From DAOVRL01 sp023128595 (GTDB lineage: Bacteria; Planctomycetota; Phycisphaerae; Sedimentisphaerales; Anaerobacaceae), in the NCBI GenBank assembly GCA_030628155.1, contig DAOVRL010000079.1, forward strand, positions 1 through 19,575: DNA of 19,575 nucleotides, written 5' to 3'. A program made the position numbers and the translations under genes. The notes below the pieces were generated by a model, which was given only the letters and a program-made list of their open reading frames with translations, had not been told where the DNA came from and did not search any database. This document shows, in pieces, positions 1 through 11,400 of this stretch (position 1 is the stretch's first letter; every line of letters starts with the position of its first letter).

Positions 1-102
1 ATACGCCATACGAAATACGACATACGAAATACGACATACGAAATACGACATACGAAATACGCAATACGCGATACGAAATACGCAATACGAGATACGAAAT
101 AC
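1..102. repeat. Heptanucleotide tandem array ATACGNN, 14 copies
   Basis: The first 98 bases divide exactly into fourteen 7-mers of the form ATACG plus two variable bases (AA, AC, CA, CC, CG or AG), followed by a partial ATACA. ATACGAA alternates with ATACGAC in the left half, giving a local 14-bp period; the right half is more mixed. The array starts at the window edge and may extend beyond it. It is not a CRISPR, since there are no spacers. No function can be read from it. It lies about 140 bp upstream of the isocitrate dehydrogenase promoter candidate. Confidence 0.9.
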
Positions 103-238
103 AAACCCAATCCCGTTCCCTTATCGAACAATGGAAAGGCCACTCAAAACAGGAACTCATAAGATGAGCCTAAAAAGGAACCTACAGCCCGCCGGAAACA
201 AAATTCACACCCGCGGCACAAACTTGCCAAGCCGCCGG

Positions 239-267
239 TTGACAGCCCTGGCGATGCCGGATAGACT
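239..267 (+). promoter_or_regulatory. Putative sigma70-type promoter for the isocitrate dehydrogenase gene
   Basis: A perfect -35 consensus TTGACA (239-244) is followed, after a 17-bp spacer, by TAGACT (262-267), which matches four of six bases of the -10 consensus. Transcription would start near 274, leaving a leader of about 24 nt before the ATG at 298. Planctomycete promoters are not well defined, so this rests on consensus match and position only. Confidence 0.45.
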
Positions 268-284
268 GCGGCTTTAGTATTTCT

Positions 285-288
285 GGAG
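285..288 (+). promoter_or_regulatory. Ribosome binding site of the isocitrate dehydrogenase gene
   Basis: GGAG lies 9 nt upstream of the ATG at 298, a normal Shine-Dalgarno distance. It supports that ATG as the start; the protein then opens with the family's first beta strand and the GDGIGPE motif at residues 9-15. Confidence 0.6.
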
Positions 289-297
289 TATTTCGAT

Positions 298-1383
298 ATG
301 GCTAACGTTACTTTCGTTACCGGCGATGGAATCGGGCCGGAGATCGCGGAGGCTACGCGCAGGTGCATTGACGCCACCGGGGCGGGCATCGAGTGGGATA
401 TCGTCGAGGCGGGATCGGACGTGATGGAGCGGCTGGGCACCCCCCTGCCGGACGCTACGGTCGAATCAATCAAGAAAAACGGCATCGCCATCAAGGCACC
501 CATTACCACGCCGGTCGGCACGGGCTTTAGGAGCATAAACGTCCATCTTCGCCAATCGCTCGACCTGTACGCCTGTCTGCGGCCATCCAAGAGCTACGAG
601 GGCGTCCGAAGCAGATACTCCGATATCGACCTCGTCGTCGTCCGCGAGAACACCGAAGACCTCTACGCAGGCATCGAATACGAAAAGGGCAAAGACGACA
701 CCAACGAGTTAATCAACTGGATCAACAAGCACACTACGCGACACATCACAAAAGACTCCGGCATCAGCATAAAACCCATTTCCGTCTCAGGAACGCGGCG
801 CATCGTCCGCTTCGCGTTCGACTACGCCCGCAAACTCGGCCGCAAAAAGGTGACCAGCGTCCACAAGGCCAACATTATGAAATTCTCCGACGGCCTGTGG
901 CTCGAGATCAGCCGGGAGGTCGCAACCGAATACCCCGACATCGAGTTCGAGGACCGCATCGTCGATAATATGTGCATGCAGTTGATTCAAAAGCCCGAAC
1001 TCTACGACGTCCTCGTCCTGCCGAATCTCTACGGCGACATAGTAAGCGACCTCTGCGCCGGGTTAGTCGGCGGATTAGGCGTCGCGCCCGGCGGAAATAT
1101 CGGCGACAACATCGCCATATTCGAGGCAACCCACGGCTCCGCACCGAAATACAAGGGCCAAAACAAAGTCAACCCCACCGCCCTGATTCTAAGCGGCGTA
1201 ATGATGCTCCGCCACTTAGGCAAAAACGCCGAGGCCCACAACTTAGAAGCCGCCGTCGCCGCCGTCATCGCCGAAGGAAAAAACGTAACCTACGATATGA
1301 AACCAAACAGAGACGACCCCACCGCAGTAGGAACATCCCAAATGGCTGACGCCATAATCGAAAAGATCAAAAGCTCGACGTAA
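298..1383 (+). CDS. icd: Isocitrate dehydrogenase (isocitrate/isopropylmalate dehydrogenase family)
   Basis: The 361-residue cytoplasmic enzyme is predicted to convert isocitrate to 2-oxoglutarate and CO2 in the TCA cycle. GDGIGPE (9-15) opens the fold. The substrate residues known from E. coli Icd are all recognisable: S79 and N81 in RSINVHLRQ, R85, R95, R116, Y123, K190, D223, D247 and D251. The Ser-x-Asn pair argues against 3-isopropylmalate dehydrogenase. Cofactor choice is unclear. HGSAPKY (279-285) carries the Lys-Tyr pair typical of NADP enzymes and VTYD (330-333) also resembles Icd, but the Arg expected four residues after that Tyr is not there. The length is closer to the short NAD-type enzymes than to the roughly 416-residue E. 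coli protein. An upstream sigma70-like promoter and GGAG site support this start. No clear terminator follows, so read-through into lepB is possible. Confidence 0.9.
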   Translation: MANVTFVTGDGIGPEIAEATRRCIDATGAGIEWDIVEAGSDVMERLGTPLPDATVESIKKNGIAIKAPITTPVGTGFRSINVHLRQSLDLYACLRPSKSYEGVRSRYSDIDLVVVRENTEDLYAGIEYEKGKDDTNELINWINKHTTRHITKDSGISIKPISVSGTRRIVRFAFDYARKLGRKKVTSVHKANIMKFSDGLWLEISREVATEYPDIEFEDRIVDNMCMQLIQKPELYDVLVLPNLYGDIVSDLCAGLVGGLGVAPGGNIGDNIAIFEATHGSAPKYKGQNKVNPTALILSGVMMLRHLGKNAEAHNLEAAVAAVIAEGKNVTYDMKPNRDDPTAVGTSQMADAIIEKIKSST

Positions 1384-1515
1384 TCATACTTCCGACAAAT
1401 CTCAATCTTGGCTGGCGAAAAAGGCCGACTCCAAGGGCGAGAAGGCCGAGAAAGCGAACATTTGGCCATTTTCCGCGTATAGAAGCTGTATTCTCCAGCC
1501 GATAAAGCAATTATT

Positions 1516-1520
1516 GAGGA
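1516..1520 (+). promoter_or_regulatory. Ribosome binding site that decides the lepB start
   Basis: GAGGA sits 7 nt (counted from GAGG) before the ATG at 1527 but directly abuts the in-frame ATG at 1521, too close to serve it. The ATG at 1527 is therefore the better start, removing two residues (MR) from the longest reading. The 143-bp gap after the isocitrate dehydrogenase gene otherwise holds an imperfect 15-bp direct repeat (1414-1428 and 1436-1449) and a TATAGAA at 1478-1484 without a convincing -35. Confidence 0.6.
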
Positions 1521-1526
1521 ATGAGA

Positions 1527-2228
1527 ATGAAAAATCGAAAGGCAGTCAAGTTCGTTCGCAAGATATGGAAAGACTGGTGGAAAACGGCCTTTTTCGTCCT
1601 TTTCGTGGTTATACCCGTAAAATCGAGCTTAGCCGACTGGAATTGGGTCCCGACCGGTTCTATGAATCCCACCATCCTCGATGGCGATCTGGTCTATGTG
1701 GATAAAATCGCCTACGACCTGCGAATTCCCCTCACACTCCATCGCATAGCCAAATGGTCGGACCCGGCCAGAGGAGATATCGTAATCTGCTTTTCCCCGG
1801 AAGACCAGACCCGGCTGGTCAAGCGAGTAATCGCCCTGCCGGGTGATACAGTCGAAATGAGAAAAAATGTGCTCTTCATAAACGGCCACCCCGCCACTTA
1901 CACAAGAATCGATTCCAGATACGCCAACCAGCTCCCCTCCAATCTGAAAAACCGCGCGGTGCTGGCAACAGAAAATCTGGACGGAGTCGCACATCCGGTA
2001 ATGAGCATTCCTTCCGTCCCGGCAATGCGCTATTTCGGGCCTGTTACGGTACCCCGGAACAACTACTTTGTGATGGGCGACAACCGCGATAACAGCAAGG
2101 ATTCGCGCCATTTCGGTTTTGTGGAAAGGCAAGTTATAGTCGGAAAAGCAAAGGCCGTAATTGTCTCATTCGACATAACCGACAAGTACCAGCCCCGTTT
2201 CAAAAGGATCCTCACCCCCCTGAAATAG
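1527..2228 (+). CDS. lepB: Signal peptidase I (type I leader peptidase, S26 family)
   Basis: This inner-membrane serine protease removes Sec and Tat signal peptides on the outer face of the membrane. It has 233 residues from the ATG at 1527, or 235 from 1521 (numbering below uses 235). A basic N-terminus (KNRKAVKFVRK) precedes a single membrane segment at about 22-39. Box B holds the nucleophile in PTGSMNPT (S47). Box D holds the general base in RLVKRVIALPGD (K101). Box E is GDNRDNSKDSRHFGFV (186-201). All catalytic elements are intact, and the length and single N-terminal anchor fit short bacterial LepB proteins. The gene follows isocitrate dehydrogenase on the same strand with a 143-bp gap, so cotranscription is possible but unproven. 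It ends 186 bp from the convergent giant gene, with a shared hairpin terminator between them. Confidence 0.93.
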   Translation: MKNRKAVKFVRKIWKDWWKTAFFVLFVVIPVKSSLADWNWVPTGSMNPTILDGDLVYVDKIAYDLRIPLTLHRIAKWSDPARGDIVICFSPEDQTRLVKRVIALPGDTVEMRKNVLFINGHPATYTRIDSRYANQLPSNLKNRAVLATENLDGVAHPVMSIPSVPAMRYFGPVTVPRNNYFVMGDNRDNSKDSRHFGFVERQVIVGKAKAVIVSFDITDKYQPRFKRILTPLK

Positions 2229-2334
2229 CCTGCCGCTTTGTCACAGGCTTATCGATACTTCTAAGTCAAGCCCAAAGGGCTTGGGGATGGCCCGCTGCAA
2301 TCTCAAGCACCTCTCACGCCCGCACAAAAACAAA

Positions 2335-2367
2335 AAGGCCCCGGAAAATTCCGGGGCCTTGCCTTTT
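2335..2367. terminator. Bidirectional rho-independent terminator between convergent genes
   Basis: An inverted repeat AAGGCCCCGGAA / TTCCGGGGCCTT (2335-2346 and 2349-2360) gives a GC-rich stem of at least 8 bp with an A/T-rich loop. Read on the minus strand it is followed by TTTTTGTTTTTG, a strong U-tract about 55-80 nt past the giant gene's stop. Read on the plus strand it is followed by GCCTTTTA, a weaker tract ending lepB. The rest of the 186-bp intergenic stretch shows nothing else. Confidence 0.88.
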
Positions 2368-2414
2368 ATCATCATTTCAGCTTCTTTAGCGCGTACCGCC
2401 TGCGCGGACACCGG

Positions 2415-5400
2415 CTATGGCCCCACCGGTCTGGTACCCACGATTGGAGTAGACCAAGCGGTCTCGTTGTTATTCGCATCACGCGCCTTGACTTGCCACT
2501 GGAGATTCTGGATAGACCCTGGTCGGCCTACTATGCCCGTCGTGTACGTATTCGCGACTATCCACCCGCTGTCGTAGTCCCCGCCAATGCAGTGGAAGTA
2601 GTACTCCACAGGGCCGCTCGGATCGACGGCCACAACGCACGTCATTGTGACAGCCCAATCCCAGTCCGCGCGCGGGCCGATAAAGATATCGGTCGGCCAC
2701 TGATTTGGATCATTCGGATCCCACATCATCGGGTTCGGCGTCGGCGGAGTTGTATCCGGCGGTACAGGAGTAATTACGCAGACTGTATCGGACCACAAGC
2801 TCACATTCTGATTGGGCGATTTATCTCTTGCCCTGACCCTGTAACAGTATTCGGTGTTCGGGTCAAGCCGTATATCGATCCAGTTCGGCTCATCCTGCCA
2901 CCCGCTGTCGTGCCCGGGGATAGTAAAGTTCTCGAAGAAGAACTCATAGCCGCTCGGATCAAAGGCGCTGGCCACCATCCCAACGGAGTTCGGCGAGATT
3001 GCATACGGCTCCACAACCCACATCAGTGCGGCCGGCGGCGTCGTATCTTCCTCGCCCGCATATCTGACAACCGACCAGCCGGTCGTGTTCAGCCTCGGCG
3101 ATGTATCGCGGGCCTTCACCCTGTAGCCGTATCTCGTGCCGCTCGCCAGGCCACCGTCCGTATATTCCCGGCTATCCTGCCATCCGCTGTCGTTGCAATT
3201 GCCGCGGACGCACTCGAAGTAGTACTGGACGTCCCAGCCCCAGGCGTCAATCGCAGTCTCGGCCACCATACTGATACTCGTACCGGAGAACAGATAAGGC
3301 TCCGTTTCCCATTGAGCCGGGTCGGGACGCGGAGGACTGAGGTCCTCGACCAGCCAGCAGTCGGCCAGGAATGCCACGTCTTCAAAGTCGATACGCGTAT
3401 CGAACGTAATGTCCGTCCCGAAGCACCAGCCATTCAGGTCGGAACAACCCTCGTCCAGCCACCTCTCGGCAAGTTTTGCAAAGTCAAAGAAGTTGATAAT
3501 CCCGTCATAGACCACATCGCAGAGACTGCACGGCTCCAACGTCGGATGGTGGTAACCCATATCGACAATGCCCGTATCGAGTGCCTCGTCCACCCGGGTC
3601 GTGTATCCTATCAGGCCGACGTCACTTGCAAAATCGCTGCCGGCGTCAACACAGAGACTCTGCTCGGTCTGGCCGGCGTCGAGCTGACTGAGGTAGTAGG
3701 CGTCAAGCACGCCGTCCACAAACAGCGGATCGGCATCGATGTTGCCGACGCCCCAGTTGAGCGTACAGCCCTCATCGACCTGCACATCGTCCCGCCCGTC
3801 CTTGACGTCGCTGTAGAAAACGCTGAGCGTCCCGACTCTCGGATTGAACTCGAAGCCGGTCCCTACCATCATCTCATGGCCCTTCAGCGCGAAGTTGTCC
3901 CAGAAGATGCTGTCGATAACTTCGGCCTTCGAATGATAGGAGACGTACAGACCGCCGCCGAAGCCGGTATTGCCTTCCTCGCCGAAGGTCCCGGGAGCCG
4001 CGTTGCTCACCAACGTGCAGTTCGCCAGCAGAGGCTCGGCATACCAGTTCGACGAGATACCTCCACCGTCTCTGCCGGCCGCGTTATTGGTTATCAGGCA
4101 GTTGATAATCTGCGAATCGGCCAGTCTTCCGGCAAGATACAGACCGCCGCCGGACGTACTGGCATAGTTGTGTACTATAATGCTGTCCTGAATTATCGCC
4201 GGGGTGGCAAAGCAGAACATTCCGCCGCCTTCGCCGACTACCATCGGGGCGTTCGGATCGCCCGTGATCACATTATTCGGATCGTTCGGATCGTTCGGAT
4301 CAATCAGGGCATTCGGATCCGTCGGCAGAGGCAGCGCCGCCCGGTTGTACCTGATTGCGGTGCGGGTGATTGTCGTTTCCGGCGAATAGGCACAGAACAG
4401 ACCCCCGCCGTAGAATGCCGTATTGCGCACGATGTTACAGTCGGTTATCTCCATCTCGCCGAACCAGAACATAGCTCCACCGTAATCGCTCGAGATGTTC
4501 TCGCTGAATATGCTCTCGCTCACCGTCACCGAGCTGTTCGGATCGCCATATAATCCGCCGCCGATGACCGCCGAATTCTCCGTGAAATTGCAGTCGCTAA
4601 TCTCTATCACGCTGTTCGGATCACAGCGAAGACCGCCGCCGCTCCCAAGCAGGGGGTCAACCGCCGAGTTCCCGACGAACGTACATCCGATCACCTGCGA
4701 AACGCAGTTGGCATCGTAAGACAGACCACCGCCGAAATCAGCCGTGTTGTCGATGAACGTACAGTACTCGAATATCGGTGCACTGTTGAAGTCGCAGAAG
4801 GCGCCGCCGCCCTCGTCCGCCGAGCAGTTGATGATTGTAACGTTTATGAACGTCGGGCTGCTGTTGGCGTCAACATATATGCCGCCGCCGTTGACCTGGC
4901 TGTTCGGATCGTTCGGATCGCTGCCGGTGGCGATGCAGTCACGAATCACCATATTCACAATCATCGGACTGGTGTCCGAGCCGATGTACATACCGCCGCC
5001 GTTTTCACCGGCAATACCACCGTTGATGACAGTCAAGCCGTCCACGACCGTATTGGCGTCTTCGCCGTTGATGAAGATAAAGCCTCGCGTGCTGCCGTTG
5101 CAGTCGATAATCGTCAGCGCAACGATGTTCGCGTCATCGGGATTACTGCTGACAACCGTGATGTCTTTGCCTCGCAGGTCGATACCGCCGTCGTAAGTGC
5201 CCGCGTAAACGACAATTGTGTCGCCGCTCTTCGCCACGTCGATTGCCTGCTGGATTGCATCGCCCGTGCCGCGAACCGCTATTGTCTCGGTCAGCTCGAA
5301 TTCGAGGGCAATAGTCTCGTTGGAATCCACTATTATTTCAAGCTCTCTGTCGATGGACAGCAGCACGTCGTTGGCGTCGTACCACCCTCTAACGCGATAA

Positions 5401-8400
5401 CCCTCGTCGGCAGTCGCCCTCAGGAGCACCACAGTGCCGTGGTTATACCAGCCGGCGTTCGGATCGCCCGAATCGAGATAGGGATCGATGGTAAACGTCC
5501 CGTTATCGCCGACCACGATGATGGTTAACCTGTACGTCGCGACCGGGTAATGATAACCCAGATCGACGGTGCCGGTATCAACTTCGCCGGTCAGAGCAGT
5601 CGTCAGCTCGTCTAATCCGAGAATTGCGGCAAGAGCGTTTCCGGCATTGATAGCCGGGCTGTCAACCGCCTGGCCGGCCGACACATGACTCAGGTAGTAA
5701 CCGCCCACAAACAACGGATCCTCATCGATGATACTGCCGGAATCCCAGCCCAGGACACAATTCACATCGACAAACACAGAATTGGAATCAAGCACGCCGA
5801 GCCCACCGGGCAGCTGCCAGCCCATAACCTCGCTGTACGAGACGTTGACCGTAGCCGGTCTTGGATCAGGCTCAAAGCCGGTGCCAATGTGAATCTGAGT
5901 CCCGCTAAAGCCCACGTTGCCCCAGATAATACTGTTAATGACCTCTGCCGTGCTTTCATAAGAGCAGTACAGACCGCCGCCGTATCCACCTACGTTGGGG
6001 TCGTTGACATCACCGGCCACATTCCCGTAAATGGTGCAGTTGGATATAAGCAAATCATTGAACCAATTGGAGGAGATACCTCCACCGTCTCTGACGGATG
6101 TATTCTCGGCTATCAGGCAGTTGTCGATTTCCTGAGCCGAATCACCGGCCAGATACATGCCGCCGCCTGAAGTGCTCGTAGTATTATCGATGATGTGGCA
6201 ATCGGCAATCAACCTCGGACCGGCGAACGAGTAGATGCCGCCGCCCTGCGCGGTGCCATTGGCGTCCTGGATCGTCACAATTATGAGATTCGGATCGGTC
6301 GGGTCAAAATTCGGATCACCGGGATCGACCGGAATAGACGCATTCGGGTCGTTCGGGTCCGGAAGGAAATAATTGACTATTACACTAACTCGCACAGCCT
6401 CGTTGTGCTTGATCCAGCAGTTCACAATCGTCGATTCAAGAGAATCAACGCTGAATATGCCGCCGCCGCGAGCCGACGTATTCAAGGCAATATTACAATC
6501 CGCGATTGACACAACATTGCAGTCGGTAAAGTATATTCCACCGCCGTCTTCGTTGGCGTCATTGTGTACCAATATGCTCTGCGTAATTGTCGCTGAGCAG
6601 TTCGGGTCGAGATACAACCCGGCGCCGGAGTCCGCAGAATTGCTCACAAAGTTGCTGTCAACAACGTTTATTGAGCTGTTCTCGCCGCAGAGGATACCTC
6701 CGCCTTCGTCGGATGCGATGTTGCCGCCGAAATTACAATCGCTCACTTCCGCTGCACAGCTAATGTTGTAATAGATGCCGCCGCCGCCCGATGCTGCTGT
6801 GTTCCGCGTGAACGAGCAGCCGCTGAGCACCGATGTGCTGAAGGATGCATGGTACAACGCCCCGCCGCTAAAGGCCGCAGAGTTGCTGATAAAGTTGCAG
6901 TCGGTAAACACAACAAGGCTCTCGTTGTTGCAGTAAGCTGCGCCGCCGTAGCCTTCGGTAGAGCAGTCGATAATCGTGCAGTCCCTGAACGTCGGGGTGC
7001 TGTTCACATCGACATATACACCGCCGCCGCCGCCCAGGATAGTATAACAATTGCTCACCGTAACGTTCTTGAAGAGCGGACTGCTGTTGGCATCAACGTA
7101 TATCCCGCCGCCGGCAATAGCTACGTTGCAGTCGCGTATCATAACGTTCACAATGGTCGGACTGGTATCCGAGCCAATGTATATACCACCTCCCGGCTCA
7201 GCGAAAAGCCCGCCGTTGATTATCGTGAACCCGTCTATAAGCGTACCCGGGCCTTCACCGTTGTCGAACGTGAACCCGCGAGTGCTGTTTTGGCAGTCGA
7301 TTATCGTGTTGGCGACAACGTTCGGATCATCCGGGTTCGTGCTGAACAATCTCAGCTCCTTGCCGCGGAAGTCGATGTCAGCGTTATATGTGCCCGCTGC
7401 AACAATAAGCGTATCGCCATTGTTCGCCACGGTAACGGCATCGTAGAGGGCTTCGCCTCCACCGGAGACCTCGATCGTAACCGGAACCCTAAACCGGGCA
7501 TAGAAGACCTGGTTCGAGTCCATTACAATGTCATACTCCCTGGCAAAAGAGACTCGAACGTCGTTGACATCGTACCAGCCCATCAGGTAGTAGCCCTCAT
7601 CGGGATGCGCGGTCAACGTCACAATCGTACCGTCGTAATACAGGCCGCTGTTCGGCTCAACCGCACCGTGGATGCCGGGGTCGTTCAGATCTTCGACAAC
7701 AATTACGGTCAGTTCATATATTGCAAGCCCTTGCCTGCAATGGTAACCCATGTCAACCACATTGACGTCGTTGACGCCGTCCACACGCGTGGTGTATGTA
7801 TCCAGGCCGAGATTGCTCGCAAGGTCGCTGCCTCCATCGACACAGTTGCTTTCGACTATCTGACCGGTGTCGATCTGACTTAGATAGTAGCCGGCAATAA
7901 AGAACGGGTCTTCTTCGATATTACCGCTGTCGGGGTCCCAGTTGGGGTCCCAGGCCCAGTAGCTGTTGGAGTCGGACGCCACCCAATCGTTGAGCGTACA
8001 GCCCTTCTCAACGTAGATCGGCGGACCTGAAGAACCGGTGATCGCCCGGCCAAGATTGATCCGAGGCTTGGTCATATCGATTTTAGTATCGGTAACGGGG
8101 TCGCCGGTCACGATCAGCAGGTGCCTGACCTCAGCAGGCGTTAGATAACGCCCAAGCTTCGCCTGAGCGGCCTGTTGAATGCAGGCCACCGCACCGGCAG
8201 CGAAAGGACACGCCGAAGATGTCCCGTTGAAGAACGGGAAGTAATCGCCCGCCGTGTAGCCAGCAGGACCCACTATATCCAGAGTGTACATAGGATCGGC
8301 AGGTGCAAGGATATCCATCATCTCAGCCGTATTGGAATACCCCATAACCTGGTCGGTCGTATCATCCACACCTCCAACCGAAATCACCTTCGATATCGCA

Positions 8401-11400
8401 GAGGGCCACGCTATACCCCACCCGGGGAATCCGTCATTACCCGACGCCGCCAGTATCGTAATGCCCAGCCCCACAGCCGTATCAGCCGCATGGGTATATG
8501 CGGGAGAGAACGCATCGGCCACGTGCGGATCGTCGAACGGCAAACTGTAAATACCCCAACTATTGGTTATAACCTTAAGCGGATTCGCCGGATCGTCGTT
8601 GCGATGCGTTATGCACCAATCCCACGCCGCAAGGCCCGCGTTGGTCGGTATTGCCCCGGCATCGGTGCCAATCTTCAGAGCATATATCTTCGCATTCGGA
8701 GCGACTCCGCCTATGTAATCTCCAAATTCACCCAATGACCCGGCCGCTATGCCCGCAACCGCCGTCCCGTGAGGTTCTACCACCGGAATCGGGTCCCTAT
8801 CACCCATTGCAGTATCATACCCGCCGATAACCTTGCTGTTCGGGAAACCGCCGCCGCCTAACATCGGATGAGTGTAATCAACGCCCGAGTCAACCACGGC
8901 GATGGCTATGCCCGTGCCGTCATAGACCCGGCGGACCTCCAGCGCCGCTGCCAAACTAATCGCCTGCCGCAGCATCGGATGAACATAGCGCACAGGTTCG
9001 ATGTACGCCACCGCCGGATTATCGAGCAGCTTGGTAAGCCCGCCGATTGTTACCTCACCCGACAAGGCCGAAAGGTTCTCGTATGTGTACTTGGATGTGA
9101 ACTCAGCAGGATTCAGCGAAGACATAACCATTGACTGACGCCTGGCAATCTCGGCCCGCAAAACGCTCACCGATTCCGCTGAATCCCAGTTGGTCAGCGC
9201 CCGGACCTCCGCAGGGTCAACAAGTGTAACGATCACGTCAACTCTCTCCTGCCCGGCATCAAATTGGTCGTAAATGCTTTGGGCATCAACGAGCCTCGGA
9301 CCGCCATCGCCTTCAAGCACCGTGCCCAGACCGTCTTGGCCATTTCCAATATCCAGCCTCAACTGATTCGGGTCGAAAGGCGGACCGATATCAGTGTAAA
9401 TAACATTCAGTGCCGATTGGCTCGGCTGATACGTCGAGCCGGCCGCTATCGCAATCTGGGCGCCGTCAATCGCGAAATTGTCCCAGATGATAGAGTTAAT
9501 AACCTCGACACTGCTTTTATATGAGCAGTACAGGCCGCCCCCAAGGCCGGCGCCTTCTCCGATACTACCGCTGACTACGTTATCTGTAATAGTACAGTTG
9601 GATATTGTAAGTCCCGCGAACCAGTTCACCGAAACGCCGCCGCCGTCACGATTCGCCCTGTTGCCCGTCAGCAGGCTATTATGCAGAAGCGGACTATCGC
9701 TAAGCAGCTCGTCGCTCCCGCCGTAGTAAATACCGCCGCCGGATGCGCTTGCCTGGTTGTCGGCAAAAACACTGTCGGCAATGTCAACCTCAGAGGACAA
9801 ACAATAGTAACCGCCGCCCTGCCCGAATATTGTACCCGGATCGTACGCAAAGATAGCATTCGGATCGGGCACACCGTTCGCGTCGGTCGGAATTGTGAAT
9901 GGCTCAATGTAAGCATGGTTCCTTGTCACAGTTGTATCCGTGATCGTGCCGTTTGCATCGGTCGAATACAAACCTGCTCCGTGGTACGCCGTGCTCTCGC
10001 TCACGTTGCAATCGACTATTGTCATCTCGGAATTAGACCAGTATATTCCACCGCCGATACATGCATCGCCGCCCGTAATAGTACAGTCCACAAGTCTCAG
10101 AGACGTGCCGTCCTGCGAAGCTATCGTGCCCCCGTAACTTACATAAACGTCCTCGGGAGCATCGGGCCACACGTACATATTCGGGTCCAAAGTCGTATCC
10201 GCAGTGTTGTCGGTGAAATTGCACCTCGTGAATTCCGGAGCGCTGCCGTAACATGTATAGACCGCACCGCCGAAGTTCTCAATCGTCATCCGCACATCCG
10301 GAGTCGGGAATGGAATCCCCCCCAAACCGGAAAGACCGCCGTACGTATGGTTATTCACGAAGTTGCAGTCAATAAACTGCGGATTACTGTCGTTCTCGAT
10401 ATAGACCGCGCCGCCGTGCCCACTGTATTTCCAGTAGTCCTTATAGTAGCCGCCATAATACACCGGTACGCCGTCTGCATCGTACGGCCCCCAGTCCCAG
10501 CCAGGCCACCAGTACCAGTTCGGGAACGTGAACGGGCCTGTCTCCTCGCTTGGAGACCAGATGTAGTTGCCGCCCCTTCCGCCGTGAATTGGCGGAACAG
10601 CGGTATCATTACCGCCGTCACCGCCGTTACCGCCCATGGCGAAGCAGTTTACGAAAGTGCAGTCGCTAAATATCGGATTACTGCCGTACCCCATATATAC
10701 CGCGCCGCCGTAAGCCCAGCCCGCCCAGCCGCCGTCGGCTCCGGGAGCGGGACAGTTGGCCCCTTGGCCGCCATCGCCGCCTGTAGCCGAGCAGTCTGAG
10801 AAAACACAGTTTTGAACGACAGGTGAGCCATTCAGGATAGCCATCGCGCCTCCGTTGACACTCACACCGTCGATGCCGTCAGCCGGGCAGGGCGGCGTTC
10901 CACCATCTAAGCCAAACCAGTGGTTCTCGGTGAACACACAGTTGCGAACCGTAGGCGAGCAGAAATAAATATGCATCCGGCTGTGCGTGATAGTCAGCCC
11001 GTCAATTATCGCCTCCGTGTCAACGGTCTGTATTTCAAAAATCACATTATCGAAAATTGTAGCCGCCACAGCACACGGATCGTCCGGATTGAAGCTGCTG
11101 AGCGTTATGCCCTTATCAATCGTAATAGTAATCTGCGGGTACGGAAAACCGGGGTATGGCGGGTCATAAGTGCCCGTAGGCACCAAAACGACGTCACCAT
11201 CAACCGCCGCATCGATGGCACGCTGAACTGAAGTGTAATTCGCATCACTGACGACAACAAACGTCCGTGGCTTATCGAACTCAACTGTCACGTCACTGTC
11301 GCGCAGCATAACGACCACATTCGTGTTGCTTCTCGATATATCGTCCGCTGTCCCGGACCAGCGACCAACGCGGTAGCCTGTTTCGGGAGCTGCCGTTAAC

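Noticed and set aside
1..102. CRISPR array
   Set aside because: The period is 7 bp with no spacers; it is a simple tandem repeat.
298..1383. 3-isopropylmalate or homoisocitrate dehydrogenase
   Set aside because: The RSINVHLRQ segment has the Ser and Asn typical of isocitrate-specific enzymes rather than the Leu/Arg pattern of isopropylmalate dehydrogenases. There are no leucine-pathway neighbours in the window.
1384..1526. Lysine/glutamate-rich open reading (LAKKADSKGEKAEKAN) in the gap between the two plus-strand genes
   Set aside because: It has no start codon with a ribosome site and no family resemblance, and it depends on an imperfect 15-bp direct repeat. I see only the lepB ribosome site there with confidence.
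1521..1526. Upstream ATG at 1521 as the lepB start
   Set aside because: GAGGA directly abuts it, leaving no spacer; the ATG at 1527 has a normal distance.
2281..2577. Small plus-strand gene of 98 codons after lepB
   Set aside because: It runs through the hairpin terminator and into the 3' end of the convergent giant gene, with no ribosome site and no recognisable product.
2493..4553. Long open frame on the plus strand (686 codons) and many similar plus-strand frames up to 19550
   Set aside because: They are antisense to the giant gene, Arg/Val/Ala-rich with no recognisable domain, and arise from the repetitive GC-rich codons of the real gene.
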